A stretch of DNA of 64,000 nucleotides, taken from NCBI GenBank assembly GCA_014607495.2, contig CP053168.1, forward strand, positions 1 through 64,000, in the 5' to 3' direction. This stretch comes from Carposina sasakii (taxonomy: Eukaryota; Arthropoda; Insecta; Lepidoptera; Carposinidae). A program made the position numbers and the translations under genes. The notes under the pieces were generated by a model. It worked only from the letters and a program-made list of their open reading frames with translations, did not search any database and was not told where the DNA came from. Positions 55,297-64,000 of the stretch are shown piece by piece. How positions within the stretch are numbered: position 1 is the stretch's first letter; every line of letters begins with the position of its first letter.

Positions 55297-56917
55297 TAAT
55301 ATTTAGTAACTCCGCCTTTTGCTGCTATTACAGCTTGGATGCGACGTGGCATGCTTTCAATACATGATACAGCTACTTGTTGCAGTTTCGGAGTGTTGTG
55401 CCATGCTTTGATTATGTTTTCAATCAACTCTCTTTTATTGGTTACAATTTTTTCTTTGGATATTTCAGTTTTAAGAACTGCCCACCAGTGTTGGCAACCT
55501 AGAATGATGCGCTGATCGTACCAGGGGCGTAAAATTATCGTACCTGACGAAAAATTATCGTATACTTTTGAACGACATAAAAAAAACGTTAATTATTAAT
55601 AAAAATAGATACTATTACGAACTTATATTGCGCTCAGCCGCTCGTCATGTCCTTTTTCGAATTTTATTTTCACATGGGTACATTGCGTACAAATGGCGCG
55701 AAAATTTGTGTGTTTCAAAAGTTTTACAAAAATAAAATGGCTCCAAAGTTGATCAGTCGATTATTAAATTTATTCATGAACACATAAAATTGACAAAATA
55801 TGTAATATTCAACGAGATATATATTTATATATTTCTTATCTATATATGAGTGAACGAAACTATCGAAATCCATTACAATTCGAAAATTATCGTACATTTG
55901 TGTACGATAATGAATCGCAATCGTACATCGTACGCTGGTATCAAATTATCGTGCATGTACGATAATTATCGTACGGTTGCCAACACTGCTGCCCACACAT
56001 TTTCAATGGGATTCAGGTCAGGGGAGTTACCAGGCCAGTTCAAAGTGTTGATATTATTATTTTTTAAATATTTGGTGATAGATTTGGCCTTGTGACAGGG
56101 TGCAGAATCATGCATAAATATGAAATTTCCATCTGGGAACCATTCTGCTGTCTGTGGGGCCAGTTTTTCCATCAAAACTTTCTTATACTGGTCTTGGCGC
56201 ATGGTTCCTTGAACGATGTATAGCCTTCCAGTTCCTTTGCTGCTTATGACAGACCATATCATAACTGAAGTAGGGTGTTTTACACGTTCTACAATACAGT
56301 CCTCTTTAAATTTTTCGTCAGGCCTTCGTCTAACAAACTCAGTTTTGTCCTGAAGAATTTGTATGGATGACTCATCTGAGAAGCAAACCTGCAAAAAGAA
56401 AGTTTTATGTTAATAATCATAAAAAAAAACTCCACATAAGTTATCGTATTTTAACTATACCAACCCGTTTCCAGTCTTCCAGTGTCCAATGTTGGTGTTC
56501 TTTAGCCCAAGCCAGACGTTTAGCTTTCATGTCAGCCGTAAGTCTTGGCTTCTTCTGTGGTCGACAGCATTTCAGTCCCATCTCTAAAAATCTTCTTCTG
56601 AGTGTCCTTTCTGATATTTGAACCCCAGAGTCATTTAATAGTTTTTGAATAACATGCTGAGGTTTTCGACGGTTCTCTAAAGTAATACGACGAATTTCCC
56701 GCTCTGTTCGAGGTGTAGTAATACGCTTTCTGCCACACCTTCCCAACCGATTCATCTCGATCGATTTTCCAGCATCCAAATTTTTCTTAATATTACGAAC
56801 GCTGGACTGCGATACTTTTAGTAATTCAGCTATTTGACGCTGGGTATATTCACAATGTTCCAACATTGTGGAAATTTTGGCTTTTTTCCTTGGTGTCAGG
56901 TCAGCACACTTCCCCAT
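55297..56917 (-). pseudogene. Tc1 (DD34E) transposase, interrupted by a MITE
   Basis: Starts MGKCADLTPRKKAKISTML, two HTH motifs (QRQIAELLKVSQSSVRNI; ISERTLRRRFLEMGL). At DWKR a short intron of about 76 nt (GTTGGT ... TTTTTGCAG, about 56469-56394) leads to VCFSDESSIQIL. Catalytic residues lie in FSDES, MHDSAPCH and NPIENVW, with 34 residues between the last two. Right after ENVWA the frame runs into a MITE; beyond it the C-terminus (VLKTEISKEKIV ... RRIQAVIAAKGGVTKY) resumes and stops at 55297. Without the MITE the protein would be complete. Confidence 0.92.
55486..55988. mobile_element. hAT-type MITE (503 bp)
   Basis: Terminal repeats are CAGTGTTGGCAACC and its inverse, with an 8-bp duplication CTGCCCAC (55478-55485, 55989-55996): the hAT signature. 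The interior is rich in ATTATCGTAC and its inverse near both sides. No ORF is seen. It splits the Tc1 transposase. Confidence 0.93.
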
Positions 56918-57666
56918 CTCTGCATAGCAAATTTTTTAATTTATTTCTTTATAACACCCATTAATAAAGTATTCACACAAGAAAACATCACTAAACATAT
57001 GCAATCATTCAAAGATATCATAATTTAATAACACTTACCTAGAAGTACAGATGAAATCTATAATTTTTACCAAAGTTAACAACCACGAGGAGAAGCTTGT
57101 ATTTAGAAATTTCAACGGACACTGACTCTGACACTGACTTTGACGTCTGTCACGTTTAAAATTATTTAAAAACAATGTTGCCAGAATATGTAGAGTGTTG
57201 TCAGAGGTGCAACCAATCATTAAAAAGAAAAAATAATGTACCTAATAGTTTATAAAGTAAGGTTTAGCTAGTACTTTTGAAAATATTACAAAAAAAATCA
57301 GTTGAGTATAATAATTTGGCCACCCTCTGTATATAGTGAACACAAAATGCTTTGTAATAAGCATTTTGAAAAGTCATCTTTTATAGACTATCCACTGCCG
57401 TGGTCAACAAGAAATCATTGTCAGTTTTTTATCACAACCACCACTTTTGAGTTTATGGTAGCCACATTTTATTTTAGGTCTAATGTATGGTACTCCGTGA
57501 TGATGATACATGTACTCGATCAGCACGGGTAGCATGAGATCGGTGAGAGACACATCTCACATCTAAACGTCACATTCACAGCTGTTTATAACTAGACAAA
57601 GTATATGTATGTTCTTCGCGTGTGAAAAGGGAGTTGAGGAGATAGAGGCTCGTTCTGGAATCAGGA

Positions 57667-58585
57667 TTGAATCCAGGCGAAGTTTTTTCTTTGTCTTTTT
57701 ATTTTATACCTCTGTGGATTTGTCGCTCTCTGGTCTTATGTTATCCGTGCTGTATTTTTATTATGATGTGGTCAACATTATCCATGTATAGAGTGAAGAG
57801 CAGTTTGATACGGGCGCTGAAAGCCTTGTATGAGGGTTCCAGCGCATGTGTCAGATTAAACGGGGTATACACTGACTGGTTTGACATCCAAAAGGGTGTT
57901 AGACAGGGATGTGTAGCTTCGCCATGGCTCTTCAATCTGTTCATGGATAGTTGTCTGAATAATTTGGAAGAAAGTGAATGTGGATTGCGATTAGGTGAGT
58001 TACTAGTAATCCTTGCGTCATCGGAGTGTGAGCTGCAAAAGATGGTGGCAATTATGGATGAATCGTTTCGAAAGAAAGGAATGAAAATAAATGTTTGTAA
58101 AACGAAAGTGATGGTAATTAAAAGGGCTGAAACAATGATAGAATGTAAAATAATGATTGGAAATGAGAGTGGAATAGGTGAAAGAATTTGTATATCTGTA
58201 AAGTATGTTTACAAGAAATGGCAAGTGTGAAAGTTATATAGAGAACAGAGTAAAAGCGAGAAATCAGGTGAATGGGGCCGTGCACTCTTTTGTGAGCAGC
58301 CAGAAAATCTTCAAAAAGGCTCGTCTGGCGGTTGACAGAACGGTGCTCACCCCTACACTGATGTATGGTAGCGGATCTTGGATATGGAAAAAGAAGCAAA
58401 AAAGTAGAATAAATACCGTCGAGATGCGATCGTTAAGAAGTATGTGTGGTGTGTCTTTGCGAGATAGAATGAGAAACAGTGTTATAAGAGAATTGTGCGG
58501 TGTGAAAGAGGACGTAGTGACAAGAATAGAGAAAGGTATGCTTCGATGGTATGGTCATATGGAAAGGATGGATGGAAGGCCATAA
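57667..58585 (+). pseudogene. LINE reverse transcriptase fragment lacking the YADD box
   Basis: From about 57790: SSLIRALKALYEGSSACVRL, VRQGCVASPWLFNLFMD, then GLRLGELLV directly followed by ILASSECELQKMVAIMD. The segment that should hold the catalytic YADD is missing in frame. After a frameshift near 58205 it continues FTRNGKCESYIENRV ... PTLMYGSGSWIWKKK ... EDVVTRIEKGMLRWYGHMERM to 58585. It is 5' truncated and dead. The clade is a common insect LINE that I do not name firmly. Confidence 0.82.
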
Positions 58586-59168
58586 ACGAAAGAGATATAC
58601 ATGGCAGGAGTAAATGACCACCACAGCCCGCTTCACGCAACGGGCGTTCTGTTTCTTGTATAGAGATGATAAGAAACAGAACGTCCTAAGTCATAATATA
58701 AAGCAATGCTCCAAAAGGTTACAATGATGCTGTACTAAATTATGTTACATATTGAATAAAAAATGTTCCTATCTGTAATTTTTTTCTTTCTTAAACTTCT
58801 ATTTTCTTAAAATTGCATATTCTGTTGATTGTACAATAGTTAGGAAGTGACCTGATTTTCTAAGTTGGAAAATGTTGTTTACTTCCTAACTATTGTAAAA
58901 TCACAGATTCCAATTAAATTTTGTGCCTACTAGTACCTACATACTATTCAAATTTCCCCCAAAAATTATTCTCATATGGGATAGTACTAGATGGCGCTAG
59001 TAAAATATGTCTCCTGGTACTTGTATGAAGTTGACATTCTTCTCCGCTAGGAGTAATTGTGTTCTGTGGTCGCCATATGAGGATAGAAATGATACTACCG
59101 ACTGCAGATTATAGACTGACTTTATTCTAATAAGAAAATGATTATATTGGTTACATTGGAATATATAT
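58586..59168. other. No gene seen
   Basis: Contains an inverted pair of short words: CGGGCGTTCTGTTTCTTGTAT and ATAAGAAACAGAACG around 58643-58685, and TAACTATTGTACAATC-like words at 58820-58900. AT-rich and non-coding. Confidence 0.4.
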
Positions 59169-59750
59169 CTAACAATATAAGTATGTATTATAGGTAATAT
59201 AAGATACACACCACAATGTCGTAATAGTACGCAAACTAACCAGTTCTTCGGGTAATAAGGCACTGAACATTGTAGTGCTTAAATTGCAACGTTGTTGTGG
59301 GCATAATGCCTTGTTACAAACCGCACATGGAACGTCCGCGAAAATATTTATTGCTCTTTCGAAATCATTTTTAGAAGACATGACCCTTTGGTTACGACTC
59401 ACCTGTATCATAGCATTTAATCGGGTCATCCTCGATTCGGTAGATTCATTTGATAAACGATCGTGTATCAAGCCGAGCCGGTGAGAGCGTTGCTCTTCGG
59501 TTTCGCTTGATAAACGATCGTGTATTAAACCAAGCCGATGAGTCCGGTGTTCGGGGCTTTCATTGATCCTGGTTAAATTTTCGTATGCTCTCATTTTCGA
59601 AAGTCTAGAAGTCCGCTGCTCATCACTCTCCTTTAATATATTATTAGCATTTCTTTCTCTACTTTCTTTTAAACGCACTTCCCTTTCTTCTTTTGTTTCC
59701 TCCGAACGGCGCTGTCTCATTAGACCTGCGCGTTTAGTAGGCCTACCCAT
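59169..59750 (-). CDS. STPR-repeat protein, probably N-terminal part of a Helitron-type ORF
   Basis: Starts MGRPTKRAGLMRQRRSEET. About five tandem Arg/Glu-rich repeats of 19-24 residues follow (ESDEQRTSRLSKMRA; ESPEHRTHRLGLIHDRLS; ETEEQRSHRLGLIHDRLS; ESTESRMTRL), the STPR type first described in a silkworm DNA-binding protein and common in arthropod Helitron-like proteins. After NDFERAINIFADVPCAVCNK, a CxxC and LPEELVSL follow, resembling the start of the region seen at 47531-47849. The last 20 or so residues look like read-through, so the true protein is truncated or spliced. The ATG at 59750 follows non-coding DNA. Confidence 0.65.
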   Translation of the reverse strand: MGRPTKRAGLMRQRRSEETKEEREVRLKESRERNANNILKESDEQRTSRLSKMRAYENLTRINESPEHRTHRLGLIHDRLSSETEEQRSHRLGLIHDRLSNESTESRMTRLNAMIQVSRNQRVMSSKNDFERAINIFADVPCAVCNKALCPQQRCNLSTTMFSALLPEELVSLRTITTLWCVSYITYNTYLYC

Positions 59751-59830
59751 ATTAAATGCACTAAGGGTATCTACAAAAAAGTAACACTAAAAATTTTAAA
59801 ATAAAATAATTAACTTTAAAAAAAAAATAA

Positions 59831-60610
59831 ACCGACTTCAAATGCGTGAACACAAAAAAAAAACTAAAAATTAAAAAATAATTTCTAATATCTATTACCT
59901 AATACTATAATTTTCCTAAACTATGTCAAAGTAATTAAAGTTAAACCAGCTAAATATCTTACAATAATTATACTTATATACCTATTGTTTTTTGGAGTCG
60001 GTGCCAGTAATAAATGAATATTAAACCTAATGAAATAAGAAAAAAGTACCGAATGAAACAAAAAATATTAAGAAATAAGTTGTATGTTAAGCCTGGTACA
60101 ACAAAACCTATACCAACTAAGAATAACAAATACAATAGAATACAACAAACAAAAAAGAAAGCAATAATTTGAAAATTTGCGCATCCGAAAATTCAGTATT
60201 TTTGACACGAGCGTCAACGTAGTCTGCCCTCAAGCGTCTGCCGGGCAGACGCTTGAGGGCACTTGAGGGCAGACTCTGCCCGCCTTCGGGTCGCTCACTC
60301 GAGCAAGAGCCGCGCGCGCCCCGCCACGCGCGCCCGCGTCCTCCGCCGCACCGCGCGGCCCCGCCTCGCGCCTTGCGTCCCCCGCCACCGCGCCGCACGT
60401 CTCTTATTCGCGGCTAAACTTAATACGGCTGGCACCGACTCCAAAAAACAATAGGTATAGGTATATAAGTATAACTATTGTAAGATATTTAGCTGGTTTA
60501 ACTTTAATTACTTTGACATAGTTTAGGAAAATTATAGTATTAGGTAATAGATATTAGGAATTATTTTTTAATTTTTAGTTTTTTTTTGTGTTCACGCATT
60601 TGAAGTCGGT
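59831..60610. mobile_element. Fold-back element with long inverted arms and a GC-rich core
   Basis: Arms 59831-60007 and 60429-60610 are near-identical inverses (ACCGACTTCAAATGCGTGAA start; only a six-base ACCTAT gain and a few differences), so it is young. The core (60008-60428) has an AT-rich half and an extremely GC-rich half (60280-60400), with a perfect 18-bp palindrome (60225-60242 / 60244-60261, TGCCCTCAAGCGTCTGCC). Two overlapping frames over the core look like composition artefacts. No transposase is seen; it would need enzymes supplied in trans. Confidence 0.85.
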
Positions 60611-60859
60611 TTTTTTTTATAGGAATAAACTACTCTATGTGTTGAATTTACTACTCTGTTTCTACACAACTATGTACTCGTAGTATTAACAGAGTTGTAG
60701 ACTAGTAAGAGAGTTGTCATTATTACACTGTTAGTAGCTATACGTCGTCATCTGTGTATATTATAGCAGTAATTATTTTATAATCATCTAATGAATTAAT
60801 CATTTCGTTGTAGACAATATTACAGTACATCGGTATGGCTCTTACTGCTGTTGCTGAAA

Positions 60860-61225
60860 AGACGTTACAAAGAAAAGCGCAAACATAATCCAAAAAAGGT
60901 AGCAGAAGGTCGATTATGCAAAAAAAAATGGTGAGTTGCGAATGCCACTAGAAAAAATCGTCAAAGAGCTCTTCGGGTAATTACGAATACGCCGGAATCA
61001 ACGCCAGATGTTCAGACACCACCACCTTCTGTATCTGCCAGGATTCCACGTGCTTTTTCACCGAGACCAGTTCGTCCTTTATCTACTCCTCAACCATCGA
61101 CTCCAATAGACAATAGGGCAAAGCCTAACATAATGTCTCCAAAAACCCGAGGTAGAAAAAAAATTAAAAGAGACAGATCTAAACTATTAACAGAAAATCT
61201 GAAATTCAAGGAAGAGTTAGAGAAG
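60860..61225 (+). pseudogene. Basic Arg/Lys-rich ORF fragment, cut by pogo element D
   Basis: An open segment without start: RRYKEKRKHNPKKVAEG, then in another frame NATRKNRQRALRVITNTPES. A Pro/Ser-rich stretch and RGRKKIKRDRSKLLTENLKF, a basic-region/coiled-coil-like ending, follow. It stops at the TA (61226-61227) where pogo element D begins, so the downstream part lies beyond that element and outside the window. The wording resembles uncharacterised insect repeat-associated proteins, but I cannot name it. Confidence 0.45.
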
Positions 61226-61227
61226 TA

Positions 61228-64000
61228 GGGGAAGGGGGGGCACATAGGACCATTTAAGGTATTAAATTAAATAACAAAGTACATTTAAGAAAAAATTGGT
61301 CAAATTTGGTAAATATATAAACCTCAAAGGTCAATGTATATAGAGAAAATTAATTAGTTGCATAACTCTACAAATTTGTATTTTATAAATTAAATTTAAT
61401 GAAACGAAAAATAGTCCTCTCTGCCCCGTGTTTGGGGCACAGGGGACTTTGTCCGGTCCCATGTGCCCCAGTGAAATTTTCTACAATATTAAACAAATTT
61501 AATTCAAAGACAACATATTTATTCAAAGAGTAACATTCAAAAAGTAATGTTTAAAGTAATATTGTACTTAGCAAATTTTTTAATTAAAGAAAAGTAATTT
61601 TGTAATTAAAGAACAGTAATTTTATAATTAAAGAAAAATAATTTTTGAATTAAAGAAAAGTAATTTTGTAATTTAAAAAAAGGTATTTTGTAATTAAATA
61701 AATGTTAAATTATTCACAATTTATGCAAACAATGTCATTATCATCTTCATCTACCCCGGCGCAAGCATCGTGGGCCCAATTTTTGCATACTCTACACTGA
61801 ATCCATCCTGCGTTAAACTTAGATTGGAAGAAAGTTTCGGTGCAGTAAATGCATTGAGGATTATTATCTTGAATATTTTCAGAAGTTTTTTTTTTGTTTT
61901 TTGTTTTTACCCTGTCCCCCTTTATTTTTTTACATTTTATATTTTCAGTTAAATTCTTGCATAGTTTTTTGGAGGCTGCTAGTTCTTTACGTAGTTTTTC
62001 TTCTTCTTCAGCTTTTTTCAAATTCTTAAAAGGTGAACACGTCAATTCTTCTGAAAACTGAGTTTTTGATTTTCGTTTAGTAGTTTTTTGAGATCGTTGG
62101 GAGATAGGTTTTGGCGAAATTACATTTAAAACGTTTTGTAAAATTTTATTTTCACTATTCAACACTTGGGAGCTTGTTGAAGGTTGAGAGTCATCGTATA
62201 ATAAATCTGTAGCTGTGACTGTATTTGACTGTGAATTTATTATAGTGGTCTCTTTATTCATCTCATCAACATTTTCACCTATCAAATTATGCTGAGGTTC
62301 AGTTGAACAAAGTGAAGTGCTTGTCGAAGGAGTCGGTTGAGGCTCAGGTATTTCAGTGACTTGAGAAGGCATATAGTCTTCTTCAGAAAAAATATCTGGG
62401 TCAAACGGAATAATCCCAGTAACTTGAAACCCCTTAATAGCCTTCTCTAGAGTTGCAATCCTTGTAAAGGCTTTACCAAATATTTCTACAATATCATAGA
62501 CTGTAATCCTTTGAGAAGGATGGTTTATCAGCCATAAATCATACTCTCGGGCATGCTCACTTTTTAATGAACTGTAAATACAACAATCCAACGGCTGTAA
62601 TCGATGACTTGTGTGTGGAGGCAACGAAACCATTATTATGTAATTTTCGCGAGCAAAAGTAATGGCTTCTAGAGTTCTATGGCTTGCGTGGTTATCCAAA
62701 ATTAATAGAACTTTTCTATTTTCGGTAGGCTTTGCAAACGTCACGAAATGTTCCAGATATTTTATAAAATGTTCTGAATCCATCCATCCACTACCATTTG
62801 CGTATCCAACCGATCCTGCTGGACTACCTTTCATTATTGTTGGTGGCATACGTTGTCTAGGGAAGAGGATGAAAGGAGGAATATATTGTCCAGCTGCTGA
62901 TATTGCGCAAGTAACAGTTACGTTAAACCCACGCTCGGCACTTACAATTCGACCAACTTGTTTGCGGCCTTTCTTTGCAATAATTTTCATAGGCTTAGGA
63001 ACTGTATTTACTCCTGTCTCATCTGCATTAAATACCTAATCTGGTTGCAAAGAGTATTTATCCATCACAGATTTTAATATGTCATATTTTTTTTTACTTG
63101 AACTCTCTAGCAGCTCTAGCTATACTTGTAGGCTCCGGTTCTCTTATAGATATTTGTGGATTTCGCTTGCGAAAGCCGTTTAACCAATCCTTCCCAGCAA
63201 GTCCTTTAGTTTTATTAAAAGTATGCGAAATCCCCATTTTTTCGGCTAGGTCAAAAGCTAATTTTTGAACGTCACGTGGAGTCAAGCCATAAAATTTACT
63301 CTCTAAATCTAAAATATGATCTACCAGCTCTTTTTCTTGTTCTGGTGAAAAAACTGGTTTAAAATTTTATTATCATTACGAGGGCCGCTGACAAACACAT
63401 TATTTTTAAGTCGTCGTAAAAGACATGTTTTAGGGATTCCCAATCTATTGGATGCAAAATTTGCTGACATTTCTTTAGATTTTACAGCTGAAACTGCTTT
63501 CTCCATATCTATTTTGGTCCATTATGGATCTGGCTTTTTTCTTATTATAATTGCGCACCATCTGCAAGAAAGTTAAAATTTAAGAAACCGAATTCACAAA
63601 ATCAAGGTCCAGACTGTTTGGGGGCACATAGGACCTCTGGACCTATGTGCCCCCGAACCGTCTGGACCTTTGTGACCCAAAGACAGTAGTTACGAAAAAG
63701 AATACTAGACTAGTTTAGAAAAAAAATTAGGTTAATGCAAATATACACAAAACTATTCTAATATGTTGTAGTTCACTCACAAAATTCATTTTTATGATAA
63801 TTACTTATATTTATGTGTTATTATAAATATATGTTAATGATTTTTTTACAAACTTACCTTTAAAAACAATATTTTATCACTTTTTATATATTTATCAAAG
63901 ACAACACACGTCACCTGTCACTTAATTAACAAATGGCGTCGGAACAGTGTTGCCACCATATTCGCAAATTCATTTTGGTGAGTTTGGTATGATTTAAAGC
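61228..64000 (-). mobile_element. pogo-like transposon D, right end beyond the window
   Basis: Begins GGGGAAGGGGGGGCACATAG after TA (61226-61227). Subterminal words include GGGGCACAGGGGACTTTGTC (about 61434) and CATGTGCCCC (about 61460) on the left, and GGGGGCACATAGGACCTCTGG (about 63619) and its inverse (about 63640) on the right. No closing CTTCCCC is seen before 64000, so the end is outside. Stretches 61228-61709 and 63562-64000 contain only these repeats. Confidence 0.88.
61710..63561 (-). pseudogene. pogo-like transposase D with PHD-like finger, several defects
   Basis: Starts MVRNYNKKKARS at 63561. The HTH continues in another frame (EKAVSAVKSKEMSANF, IPKTCLLRRLKN), then shifts again to LDLESKFYGLTPRDVQKL. 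A slip in an A-run near 63098 and a TAG near 63041 precede FNADETG with the first catalytic Asp. From 62990 to 61710 the frame is open, with LLILDNHASH and LQPLDCCIYSSLK for the other two. The C-terminus has a cysteine finger (CIYCTETFF ... WIQCRVCKNWAHDAC ... CINC). At least three frameshifts and one stop make it inactive. Confidence 0.9.

Larger units (their letters stand above)
55109..57329 (-). mobile_element. Tc1-like transposon in a THAP exon
   Basis: The ends CAGAGGGTGGCCAAATTATT and its inverse (over 25 bp, AATAATTTGGCCACCCTCTG) are flanked by TA (55107-55108, 57330-57331). Length is 2221 bp including a hAT-type MITE at 55486-55988. It has one transposase gene on the minus strand. Confidence 0.95.
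55042..57430 (+). pseudogene. THAP-domain gene, second exon split by a Tc1 element
   Basis: After TTTCATTACAG the exon reads CELWAKYCFPNRNISEKMLL to 55108. The Tc1 element follows (55109-57329). After its TA, the same frame continues YSEHKMLCNKHFEKSSFID, supplying the C-x2-H (CNKHF) half of the THAP finger and a YPLPWSTRN end. The exon end near 57430 is approximate. The reading frame is restored exactly if the Tc1 element and one TA are removed, so the gene was open when Tc1 inserted. Confidence 0.75.

Noticed and set aside
60117..60454. Overlapping ORFs on both strands in the GC-rich core
   Set aside because: High GC removes stop codons; both strands are open and the products are Arg/Ala/Gly-rich noise.
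1..64000. CRISPR array, operons, ribosome-binding sites
   Set aside because: Spliced genes, LTRs and eukaryotic transposons show this is eukaryotic nuclear DNA; no regularly spaced short direct repeats were seen.

Overview
This is eukaryotic DNA, most likely from an insect and probably a moth or butterfly. It is AT-rich, uses spliced genes, and is full of short TAGGTAGGTACC-type words and repeat families common in Lepidoptera. The species call is inference; nothing here fixes it. Almost the whole window is transposable elements, many nested in one another. The only likely host coding sequence is two exons near 8.4-9.4 kb of a gene I do not recognise. A broken THAP-domain gene at 51-57 kb could be host or transposon-derived.

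Layout. 0.8-2.6 kb: a Tc1/mariner-superfamily (DD41D) element with an open transposase, abutting a degraded Penelope-like retroelement (2.6-3.7 kb). 3.8-8.3 kb: one copy of a roughly 680-bp tRNA-headed repeat, split by a pogo-like DNA transposon (4269-7532) and a solo LTR (7628-8214). A second copy at 9.9-10.6 kb shows both empty sites. 12.5-15.8 kb: a piggyBac element with TTAA flanks and a nested insertion. 16.3-23.8 kb: a minus-strand Ty3/gypsy element whose leader carries a Kolobok/Mutator-like transposon (21163-23589). Its 5' LTR is cut by a LINE, which joins a truncated second pogo-like element (to 26367).

27.86-41.79 kb is best read as one PIF/Harbinger element containing a complete Ty1/copia element (28259-32614) and two further Harbinger elements (34720-38752 and 38839-41780). 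The second of these holds a fold-back element. Each Harbinger element carries a two-exon transposase and, on the other strand, a two-exon MADF-BESS gene. Each gene's second exon lies inside the other's intron.

41.8-46.9 kb: a broken second DD41D transposon with LINE and Helitron-like debris. 47.2-49.3 kb: minisatellite, a Helitron ORF fragment, a broken LTR-element gag, and a small membrane-protein ORF. 51.3-57.4 kb: a THAP-domain gene split by a seemingly intact pogo-like transposon (51465-54993) in an intron and by a Tc1 element (55109-57329) in an exon; the Tc1 element itself holds a hAT-type MITE. 57.7-58.6 kb: a LINE lacking its YADD box. 59.2-64 kb: an STPR-repeat protein, a fold-back element with a GC-rich core, and a fourth pogo-like element running off the window.

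The transposases would act on their own terminal repeats and the retroelement polyproteins on their own RNAs; I see no host pathway. The two most unusual signals are the interlocked antisense gene pair kept in all three Harbinger elements, and three consecutive hairpins in the gypsy LTR that keep one loop sequence while their stems differ yet remain complementary.
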